DNA from: an uncultured Clostridia bacterium
GTDB lineage: Bacteria > Bacillota > Clostridia > TANB77 > CAG-508
NCBI GenBank assembly: GCA_949448405.1
Contig: CASTFX010000029.1
Span: forward strand, 1 to 11,417
Length of the DNA stretch: 11,417 nucleotides
Direction: 5' to 3'
Shown here piece by piece: positions 1 through 6,684 of the stretch. Each line of letters opens with the position of its first letter. Within the stretch, counting starts at the first letter, position 1. The position numbers and the translations under genes are program-made. The notes beneath the pieces are model-generated. The model made no database searches. It was given only the letters and a program-made list of their open reading frames with translations, and was not told the DNA's origin.

Positions 1-3
1 GCA

Positions 4-396
4 ATGGAGGTATTTCCAAAAGAAAGAGAGGTTATGGACCAGGCAAATTTGTATCATGTCTGGACTGCACAAAAAAGTCAATTCCCATTTGGAATTAAGG
101 AAGCCACTGAGCTTCCAAAAGGAAAAGAGTGGGAATGCGAGACAGTTGGGGACATAGAGATTGAGTACATGGTAAGAGTTTCCAAAACTGACAGAGGCAA
201 AATCGCATATCTGTATTTGAAAAGAAGGGATGGCAAAGAGCTTTGCTGGCGTGAAAAACAATTGATTAAAAACGAACTGCAAAGCGAGGAATTGATGGCA
301 ATAGAACTTATCACAAAACATGGTGAAGGAACCCCAACTTGCTTAGTATTTCCACCCATTGGTTTTGAACTTGACTTTGGACTTCACATTTTTTGA
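4..396 (+). CDS. Hypothetical protein, DUF7694-like, possibly partial at the 5' end
   Basis: An open frame of 130 aa ends at TAA. It begins three bases inside the window and the codon before the ATG is also open, so the true start may lie upstream. I do not recognise a function. The stretch around residues 70-100 (KRRDGKELCWREKQLIKNEL, then a conserved-looking acidic segment) loosely resembles small DUF7694 proteins from phages and other mobile DNA; this is a memory-based resemblance, not an alignment. There is no signal peptide or membrane segment. Base composition is clearly less AT-rich than in miaB or mutS, and codons such as GGC, CTG, TGC and CGT appear, which suggests recent acquisition. 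It is followed directly by a hairpin repeat that could terminate it. It has no CGG codon. Confidence 0.6.
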   Translation: MEVFPKEREVMDQANLYHVWTAQKSQFPFGIKEATELPKGKEWECETVGDIEIEYMVRVSKTDRGKIAYLYLKRRDGKELCWREKQLIKNELQSEELMAIELITKHGEGTPTCLVFPPIGFELDFGLHIF

Positions 397-414
397 AGAA
401 TCGTTTTTTTCAGC

Positions 415-459
415 AAAGAAGGGCTTGGGAGTTATTCCCAGGCCCTTCGCATTTTAATA
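415..459 (+). repeat. 45-bp direct repeat, copy 1, containing a terminator-like hairpin
   Basis: This segment is identical to 1317-1361; with one mismatch the match extends to 466/1368. It holds a 13-bp stem (418-430 pairing with 436-448, one G-T wobble, loop GTTAT) followed by a short T tract (ATTTT). It sits just after the first gene and can act as its intrinsic terminator. It is GC-rich against an AT-rich background. The two copies bracket the toxin-antitoxin operon. Confidence 0.85.
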
Positions 460-570
460 AATATATTGACTTTTAACAAAAAAAGATATAATATTATAAT
501 AAATTTTAATCAAATCATATTTTAATCTAAAAAAATATCCCAATATTAAAATAAAATATAAAGGAAAGGA

Positions 571-633
571 CAGTATATTATTAGAGATTTATTTGACATA
601 TGATAACAAATATGTTATCATATTAATATACTG
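571..633. promoter_or_regulatory. Nested palindromes over the TA promoter, probable antitoxin operator
   Basis: The inner repeat has perfect 10-bp arms ATATGATAAC (598-607) and GTTATCATAT (614-623) with a 6-base spacer, lying between and over the -35 and -10 boxes. The outer repeat has perfect 10-bp arms CAGTATATTA (571-580) and TAATATACTG (624-633), the right arm abutting the inner one. XRE antitoxins usually repress their own operons by binding such a dyad; assigning this one to the downstream antitoxin is inference. Confidence 0.7.
593..621 (+). promoter_or_regulatory. Promoter of the toxin-antitoxin operon
   Basis: TTGACA (593-598), a 17-base spacer and TATCAT (616-621) make a near-consensus sigma-A promoter. 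The predicted start near 628 leaves about a 20-base leader before the toxin ATG at 648. The spacer is occupied by a perfect inverted repeat. Confidence 0.75.
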
Positions 634-647
634 TAAAAGAAATGTTA

Positions 648-1014
648 ATGGCATATAAAATTATTTTTTATCAAGATAATAGACGGAGTAAGTGAAATAT
701 ATGAATATTTAAAGGAATTAAGAATAAAAAAAGATAAAGATTCAAGAATAAAGTTAAATAAAATTACAGCATATATTAATCTATTACAAGATAATGGAAT
801 ATTGCTAGGAGAACCATACATAAAGCATATTGATACAGAAATATGGGAGTTAAGACCATTAAGAGATAGGATAATGTTCGCATTTTATGATGATAATAAG
901 ATAATATTATTAAATATATTTATGAAACAGACTCAAAAAACTCCAAAACAAGAAATAGAAAAGGCAAAAAGATTATTAGAAAACTACAAGAAAAGAAAGG
1001 AGAAAGTATTATGA
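648..1014 (+). CDS. RelE/HigB (phage Gp49-like) family toxin, read with one +1 frameshift at 684
   Basis: Translation from ATG 648 gives 12 codons (MAYKIIFYQDNR) and meets an in-frame CGG at 684-686. Skipping C684 and continuing with GGA joins the long downstream frame to give 121 aa, the usual size for this toxin family. The joined N-terminus (FYQDNRG-SEIYEYLKEL) matches the family pattern of a beta strand, an N/D-x-G turn and a helix. The middle (GEPYIKHIDTEIWELRP, then DRIMFAFY) is the typical ribosome-dependent RNase core, and the tail is lysine-rich. Without the shift, frame zero stops three codons after CGG. A TTG-started fragment at 802 would lack the whole N-terminal fold. The TGA stop overlaps the antitoxin ATG (ATGA). 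mRNA cleavage activity is known for the family, not shown here. Confidence 0.8.
684..687 (+). other. CGGA +1 shift site in the toxin gene
   Basis: Context is AGA-C-GGA-GTA. The extra C follows codon 12, and GGA is Gly13 of the restored protein. Frame zero ends at TGA 693-695. Confidence 0.85.
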
Positions 1015-1307
1015 GCAAAAAAGAGTTAACATGGGAAGAAGTTAAAGAGGAGCTAAATTTCACACAAGCAGAAAAAGAAGAAATTCAAGAAGAAGAAAGA
1101 ATAATAATGGAAGAGATAGAGCTAAGAAAGAAACTACATTTATCACAACGAGATTTAAGTGAAAAAACAGGGATAAAGCAACCAGCAATAGCAAGAATTG
1201 AAAGTAATACTTGTTCTCCAAAGGTTTCAACCCTAATAAAAATACTAAGACCAATGGGATATACTATAAAAATTGTGCCTATAAAGAATAATAAAGTTAA
1301 AAAATAA
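1011..1307 (+). CDS. XRE-family antitoxin (HigA-like)
   Basis: This is an intact 98-aa protein. Residues 1-35 form a charged, glutamate-rich helix that could contact the toxin. Residues about 36-90 are a lambda-repressor-type helix-turn-helix (ELRKKLHLSQRDLSEKTGI, then a recognition helix with QPAIARIES, then the usual SPKVSTLIKIL helix). A short basic tail follows. The start is supported by AGGAG at 998-1002, 8 bases upstream, and by the ATGA overlap with the toxin stop, which implies translational coupling. As in HigBA-type modules, toxin precedes antitoxin. It probably neutralises the toxin and represses the operon through the palindrome at 571-633. Unlike its partner it has no frameshift and no CGG codon, so any regulation by frameshifting would change the toxin to antitoxin ratio. 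Confidence 0.9.
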   Translation: MSKKELTWEEVKEELNFTQAEKEEIQEEERIIMEEIELRKKLHLSQRDLSEKTGIKQPAIARIESNTCSPKVSTLIKILRPMGYTIKIVPIKNNKVKK

Positions 1308-1316
1308 TAAAAACGA

Positions 1317-1361
1317 AAAGAAGGGCTTGGGAGTTATTCCCAGGCCCTTCGCATTTTAATA
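1317..1361 (+). repeat. 45-bp direct repeat, copy 2, terminator-like hairpin after the antitoxin
   Basis: This is a perfect copy of 415-459, with the same 13-bp stem and GTTAT loop. It starts 9 bases after the antitoxin stop and can terminate the TA operon before the miaB promoter. The two copies are 902 bp apart start to start. Confidence 0.85.
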
Positions 1362-1383
1362 CATATATACAGTGACAAAAACA

Positions 1384-1412
1384 TTGAAAAAAAACTCGAA
1401 TTATGATAAAAT
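1384..1412 (+). promoter_or_regulatory. Promoter for miaB and probably mutS
   Basis: TTGAAA (1384-1389), 17 bases, then TAAAAT (1407-1412) with an extended -10 TG at 1404-1405. The predicted start is near 1419, just after the TA cassette terminator and about 40 bases before the miaB ATG. Confidence 0.65.
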
Positions 1413-1456
1413 GACAAACGTAAATAGAAAACTAGAAAGGTAGTACTTTAAGAATT

Positions 1457-2830
1457 ATGGAAATATTAGATTTTGAAAATAAATACATAGACAAAATAAA
1501 AGAGATAAACAAACGGAAAAAATCTAAAATATCACATATTAACAATGGGCTGTATGTTAAATGAAAACGACTCAGAAAAACTATGTGGAATGATAGAAAA
1601 TATGGGATATGAAAAATGTGATGAACCTAAAAAGTCAGATTTGATAGTATTTAACACATGTTGTGTAAGAGAAAATGCAGAGGATAAATTATTTGGAAAA
1701 CTAGGAGAGTTAAAAAAATATAAAAAAGATACAGGAGCAATTATTGCTATTGGTGGTTGTATGATGCAGGAAAAGCATATACAAGAAAAATTAAATTCAA
1801 GCTACCCATATTTCGATATAATGTTTGGAACACATACTCTAAATAAATTTCCAGAAGACTTATATAAAGTATTATTAAACAAAAATAAAATAAAAGATGT
1901 CATAGATATAGACGGAGATATCTATGAAGGTATGCCAATAAAAAGAGAAAATAAAGTAAAAGCCTCAGTAACTATTATGTATGGTTGTAATAATTTTTGT
2001 ACTTACTGTATAGTTCCTTATGTAAGAGGAAGAGAAAGAAGTAGAAAACCAGAAGATATCTTAAATGAAATAAAGGATTTATCAAAAGAAGGATATAAAG
2101 AAATAACTCTACTTGGTCAAAATGTAAATTCATATAATGGTGGAAACGGATATAAATTTTCAAATCTACTAACAGATGTAAGTAAAATAGAAGGAATAGA
2201 ACTAATAAGATTCATATCTCCTCACCCAAAAGATTTTACAGATGATGTAATAGAAGCAATAAAAAATTCAGATAAGATATGTAAAATATTACATTTGCCA
2301 CTTCAATCAGGAAGCACAAATGTACTTAAAAGAATGAACAGAAAATACACAAAAGAGAGTTATTTAAAGCTTGCAGAAAAGATAAAAAAGGAAATACCAA
2401 ATGTAGTATTTTCAACAGACATAATAGTAGGTTTTCCAGGAGAAACAGAAGAAGACTTTGAAGATACACTAGACGTTGTACAAAAAATGAAATTTGAGCA
2501 AGTCTTTATGTTTATATATTCAAATAGAAAACGGAACACCAGCAGACACAATGGAAGGGCAAATTACAGAAGAAATAAAGCATAACAGATTTAATAGATT
2601 AAAAGCCCTAGTTGAAAGTCAAATAGGAGAAAATAATAGTAAATATTTAGGAACTATACAAAAAGTTCTAGTCGAAGGAACAAGTAAAACAAATGATAAA
2701 ATGCTAACACGGAAGGACAGAGACAAATAAAGTAATAGTATTCTCAGGAGAAAAAGAACTAATAAATAAAATAATAAATGTAGAAATTACTGAGGACTGC
2801 TTATGGTATTTAAAAGGAAATATTAAATAA
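1457..2830 (+). CDS. miaB: tRNA-2-methylthio-N6-dimethylallyladenosine synthase MiaB, read with three +1 frameshifts
   Basis: MiaB converts i6A37 to ms2i6A37 in tRNAs reading UNN codons, using two 4Fe-4S clusters and SAM. Skipping C1514, C2532 and C2710 gives 456 aa, the normal family length. The N-terminal MTTase domain has cluster cysteines C32, C68 and C101; the first lies in MGCMLNENDSE, where GCQMN is more usual. The radical-SAM motif C177-x3-C181-x2-C184 sits in YGCNNFCTYCIVPYVRGRE. The C-terminal TRAM domain appears only after the last two shifts (YSNRK-GTPADTMEG, then MLT-GRTETNKV). Read in frame zero from ATG 1457 it would stop soon after codon 19. AAAGG at 1436-1440 is rather far from the ATG, so the exact start is less certain than the gene. 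mutS follows 18 bases after the stop, as in many Clostridia. Confidence 0.93.
1514..1517 (+). other. CGGA +1 shift site 1 in miaB
   Basis: Context is AAA-C-GGA-AAA after codon 19; GGA is Gly20. The shift joins the short N-terminal frame to the frame carrying the MTTase cysteines. Confidence 0.85.
2532..2535 (+). other. CGGA +1 shift site 2 in miaB
   Basis: Context is AAA-C-GGA-ACA after codon 358; GGA is Gly359 of the family signature YSxRxGTPA. Exactly one base must be skipped for that signature to read through. Frame zero stops at 2583-2585. Confidence 0.93.
2710..2713 (+). other. CGGA +1 shift site 3 in miaB
   Basis: Context is ACA-C-GGA-AGG after codon 417; GGA is Gly418 of the TRAM-domain GRTETNK motif. 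Frame zero stops at 2728-2730. Confidence 0.92.
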
Positions 2831-2848
2831 AGAGAGGAAGTATAAAAT

Positions 2849-5463
2849 ATGGCAGACTATTCACCTATGATGCAGCACTATCTAGAGACAAAAGAGCAAT
2901 ATAAAGACTGTATATTATTTTATAGATTAGGAGACTTCTATGAAATGTTTTTTGAAGATGCACAAACAGCTTCAAGAGAATTAGAAATAACTTTAACTGG
3001 TAGAGATTGCGGACAAGAAGAAAGAGCACCAATGTGTGGAGTACCATTTCATGCAGCAAATATGTATATAGCAAAACTTATTGAAAAAGGATATAAAGTT
3101 GCAATATGTGAACAATTAGAAGATCCAAAACAAGCTAAAGGAATTGTCAAAAGAGATGTAATAAGAGTTGTAACTCCAGGAACTCTTGTAGAAGATAATT
3201 TATTAGAAGAAAAAAAGAATAATTATATAATGTCAATATATAAGCAAGGAATATTCTTTGGAATTGCAGTATGTGATATATCAACAGGAGATTTTCTAGC
3301 TTCTCAGATAAAAGAAACAAATAATTTTCCAAAACTATTAGACGAAATAGCAAGATATTATCCAGCCGAAATAGTAGTAAATGAAATGATGTATCTATCA
3401 GCAGAAGAGATAAGTAAAATAAGAGAAAGAATAGACTGTTATATTTCAAATGTAGAAGACGAAAAATTCAAATTTGATATAGAAAGTTTAACTGAAAGAT
3501 ATGATATAACTGATGATAAGGGAGAGAAACTAAAAGAAATATCAGACAAAGAATTTGCACTAGCAGCATCAAATCGGATTACTTGAATATATCAAACAAA
3601 CTCAAAAAGTAGAAATGGAACATTTAAATGTTATAAAAATATATAATATAACAAAATATATGGCATTAGACATAAGTGCAAGAAGGAACCTAGAATTAGT
3701 AGAAAGAATGAGAGATAAAAGCAAAAAAGGAACATTACTTTGGGTATTAGATAAGACATCAACATCAATGGGAGGAAGAATGCTTAGAAGATGGATAAGT
3801 GATCCTCTTATTGACGTAAATGAGATAAATCGGAAGGCTAGATGCAGTAAAAGAACTCAAATCTAACGTAATACTTAGAGGAGATATTTTAGATAGCCTA
3901 AAGAAGATATTTGACATAGAAAGAATCGCAGGAAAAATTGCTTATGGTAATGCAAATGCAAGAGACATGCTATCACTAAAATCATCTGTATCAAAACTTC
4001 CAGAATTAAAAAGTGTAATGTCAAATGCAAAGACAGTAATGTTAAAACAAATATATGAAGAATTGGATGAACTAAAAGATATATATGAATTAATAGATAA
4101 AGCTATAATTGAAGAACCAGGAATAACAATAACAGAAGGGAACATCATAAAACAAGGATATAACGAAGAAGTAGACAAACTAAAAGAAGCCTCGACAAAT
4201 GGAAAAGTATGGCTTGTAGAACTAGAAACAAAAGAAAAAGAAGAAACAGGAATAAAGAATTTAAAAGTAGGCTTTAATAAAGTATTTGGCTACTTTATAG
4301 AAGTTACAAAGTCAAATATAAGTTTAGTACCAGAAAGATATGTAAGAAAGCAAACACTTACAAATGGAGAAAGATATATAACAGAAGAATTAAAACAGCT
4401 AGAAGACATTATATTAGGCTCAGAAGGCAAATTAGTAGACATAGAATATAAACTATTCTTAGAGATTAGAGAAAAGATATCAAAAGAAATACCAAGAATT
4501 CAAAAAACAGCAGAAGTCATTTCAAACTTAGATGTTTTATGTTCATTTGCAACAGTAGCAGAAGATTTAAACTATGTAATGCCAATAGTAGATAACAGTG
4601 GAGAAATAAAGATTGATGAAGGAAGACATCCAGTAATAGAAAAAATGATAACAGCAGGAAGTTTTGTACCAAATGATACATATATGAATAAAGACACTGA
4701 TAGATTAGGAATAATAACAGGACCTAATATGGCAGGTAAATCAACATATATGAGGCAAGTTGCATTAATTACACTAATGGCACAAATAGGAAGTTTTGTT
4801 CCAGCAAGATATGCAAAAATAGGAGTAGTAGATAAAATTTTTACAAGAGTTGGTGCATCAGATGACTTAAGTATGGGGCAAAGCACTTTTATGGTAGAAA
4901 TGATGGAAGTTGCAAATATATTAAAAGAAGCGACACAAAACAGTTTAGTAATACTTGACGAAATAGGAAGAGGAACTTCGACTTATGACGGATTATCAAT
5001 TGCTTGGGCTGTTGCAACTTTTATGGCAGATAAAGAAAAATGTGGAGCAAAAACATTATTTGCAACACACTATCATGAACTTACAAAACTTGAAGAAATG
5101 ATTGAAGGAGTTAAAAACTATTCAATAGCAGTAAAAGAAAAAGGAGAAGATATAATATTCTTAAGAAAGATAGTAAAAGGTGGAACAGATGAAAGCTATG
5201 GAATACATGTTGCAAGACTTGCAGGAGTTCCAAAAGAAGTATTAAAAAATGCAAGAGAAATATTAAAAAGCCTAGAGAGAAAAAGTATGCTTGGAGAAAA
5301 GAAAATGGAAAAAGCAGAAAAACAAGGTGGAGCAGGACAACTTGATATGTATAACTATAAACTTGCAGAAATTGCACATGAAATAGATAAGATTAACATA
5401 AATGAACTTACACCAATTGACGCTATGAATATATTGGTTAAGCTTAAAGAAAGTGCATCTTAA
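2849..5463 (+). CDS. mutS: DNA mismatch repair protein MutS, read with two +1 frameshifts
   Basis: MutS binds mismatches and starts repair with MutL. Skipping C3575 and C3831 gives 870 aa, full length for the family. The mismatch-reading motif GDFYE has F30 and E32. The core joins correctly across both shifts (ALAASN-GLLEYIKQTQK and VNEIN-GRLDAVKEL), matching the family spacing with no residues lost. Walker A is GPNMAGKS at 624-631, and the Walker B region reads LVILDEIGRGTSTYDG. The ATPase domain ends in the usual dimer helix-turn-helix (HVARLAGVPKEVLKNA), then a tail. GAGG at 2834-2837 precedes the ATG. No catalytic or binding residue is lost, which argues against a decayed gene. mutL is not in the window. 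The TAA stop overlaps the left arm of the 5462-5584 palindrome. Confidence 0.95.
3575..3578 (+). other. CGGA +1 shift site 1 in mutS
   Basis: Context is AAT-C-GGA-TTA after codon 242; GGA is Gly243, in the lever/core segment before LLEYIKQTQ. Frame zero stops three codons later at TGA. Confidence 0.93.
3831..3834 (+). other. CGGA +1 shift site 2 in mutS
   Basis: Context is AAT-C-GGA-AGG after codon 327; GGA is Gly328, directly before the conserved RLDAV motif. Frame zero stops at 3864-3866. Confidence 0.93.
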
Positions 5464-5584
5464 TTTTGAAAATAAGCTTCGTACTGCGTTGTCAAGTTTC
5501 GGATAAATAATCCTTTGGCGTGCACAAGCACGCTTCCAGTTATTTACCTCACTTTCATAGCATTACTTGCTTATTTTCAAAATT
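5462..5584. repeat. 123-bp imperfect palindrome between mutS and ispG
   Basis: Perfect 16-bp arms AATTTTGAAAATAAGC (5462-5477) and GCTTATTTTCAAAATT (5569-5584) enclose partly complementary DNA. It closes on a GC stem, GCGTGC (5518-5523) with GCACGC (5528-5533), and loop ACAA. Almost the whole segment can fold into one long imperfect hairpin. The left arm includes two bases of the mutS stop codon. It could be a MITE or REP-like element, or an RNA processing or attenuation structure ahead of ispG. There is no transposase and no clear target-site duplication. Confidence 0.85.
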
Positions 5585-5600
5585 TGACTTCCAATTCTAG

Positions 5601-5607
5601 AAAGGGG
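5601..5607 (+). promoter_or_regulatory. Ribosome binding site deciding the ispG start
   Basis: AAAGGGG lies 8 bases before ATG 5616 but only 2 bases before ATG 5610, so the second ATG is preferred. Both are in frame; using 5610 would add Met-Asn. Confidence 0.65.
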
Positions 5608-5615
5608 AAATGAAT

Positions 5616-6681
5616 ATGACTAATAGAAAAGATACAAGGAAAATAAAAGTTGGTAATTTAAGTATTGGTGGAGAGAATAAAGTAATTATTCAATCAATGA
5701 CAAATACAAAAACGAAGGATATAGAAGCAACAGTCAAACAAATACTAGAGTTAGAAAAAGCAGGATGTGAAATAATTAGAGTTGCATGTCTTGATGAAGA
5801 AGATGCAAAGGCAATAAAAGGCATAAAAGAAAAAATACATATACCAATAGTTGCTGATATACACTTTGATTATAAAATAGCATTAGAAGCAATAAAAAGT
5901 GGAGTAGACAAGTTAAGAATAAACCCAGGTAATATTGGTGGAAGAGATAGAGTAGAAAAAGTAGTAAATGCATGTAAAGAAAAAAATATACCAATAAGAA
6001 TAGGGGTAAACTCAGGTTCAATAGAAAAGGAACTATTAGAAAAGTATGGTGGAAGTCCAACTGCAGAAGCCATGGTTGAAAGTGCACAAAAACATATCAA
6101 GATTTTAGAAGAACTTGATTTCTATGATATATGTGTATCACTTAAAGCATCAAATTTAGATTTGTGTATAAAAGCATATGAAAAAGCAAGCCAAAGCTTC
6201 AATTATCCATTACATATAGGAATTACAGAAGCAGGAACTGCATTTTCAGGAACAATAAAATCAAGTATTGGACTTCGGAGTACTTTTAAGAGAAGGAATA
6301 GGAGATACTCTAAGAGTGTCATTATCAGATAACCCAATAGAAGAAATAAAAGTTGCAAAAGAAATACTTAAAAATTGTGGATTATACAAAAAATCGCCAA
6401 CACTTGTATCATGCCCAACTTGCGGAAGAACACAAATAGATTTAATTCCTATTGCAAAAGAAGTAGAAGAATTTCTACAAACAATAGAGTCAGATATAAA
6501 GGTTGCAGTAATGGGGTGTGCTGTAAATGGACCAGGAGAAGCTAGAGAAGCGGATGTAGGAATTGCAGGAGGGATAGAAGAAGGATTACTTTTTAAAAAA
6601 GGAGAAATAATAAAAAAAGTACCTCAAAAGGAAATAGTAGAAGTACTAAAAAAAGAAATACTAGAGATGATAGGGGATTAA
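5616..6681 (+). CDS. ispG: 4-hydroxy-3-methylbut-2-enyl diphosphate synthase IspG, read with one +1 frameshift
   Basis: IspG (GcpE) reduces MEcPP to HMBPP in the MEP isoprenoid pathway with a 4Fe-4S cluster. Skipping C6276 gives 354 aa, typical of the bacterial two-domain form. The N-terminal TIM barrel is clear: VIIQSMTNTKTKD near the start, then VADIHFDYKIALEA, RINPGNIGG, IRIGVNSGS and SLKAS. The shift falls at SSIGL-GVLLREGIGDT, late in the barrel. The C-terminal cluster domain has C266 and C269 (CPTCGR) and C301 (GCAVNGPGE), with the conserved glutamate at 308. Unshifted translation stops at 6332, before every cluster cysteine, so the truncated product would be inactive. The next gene starts three bases after the stop. 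Confidence 0.95.
6276..6279 (+). other. CGGA +1 shift site in ispG
   Basis: Context is CTT-C-GGA-GTA after codon 220; GGA is Gly221 in the conserved GLGVLLREGIGDT stretch. Without the shift the cluster domain is not made. Confidence 0.94.
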
Positions 6682-6684
6682 ATA

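Noticed and set aside
802..1014. Separate 70-aa gene with a TTG start
   Set aside because: It is the C-terminal part of the toxin; the N-terminal half is open upstream in the same frame back to the CGGA at 684 and joins ATG 648.
415..1361. CRISPR array from the two identical repeats
   Set aside because: There are only two copies, 902 bp apart with genes between, and each is a terminator-like hairpin.
1911..1916. GAC-GGA and similar CGGA strings (also near 2148, 4987, 6424, 7190, 11015) as further shift sites
   Set aside because: Here the C is the third base of the preceding codon, CGG is not in frame, and the conserved protein continues without a shift.
3147..3449. Long leucine-rich - strand frames inside miaB, mutS, ispG, yfhO and rnj
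   Set aside because: They are complements of A-rich coding sequence, give low-complexity leucine/phenylalanine products and lack ribosome binding sites.
2532..3834. Introns, inteins or larger insertions at the frame breaks
   Set aside because: Only one base needs to be skipped at each break and the family alignment spacing is then exact, so nothing larger is present.
648..6681. Reading toxin, miaB, mutS and ispG as decayed pseudogenes
   Set aside because: Every break is the same single C before GGA, all catalytic and cluster residues remain, no other lesions occur, and the genes are housekeeping ones. Independent decay would give varied lesions.
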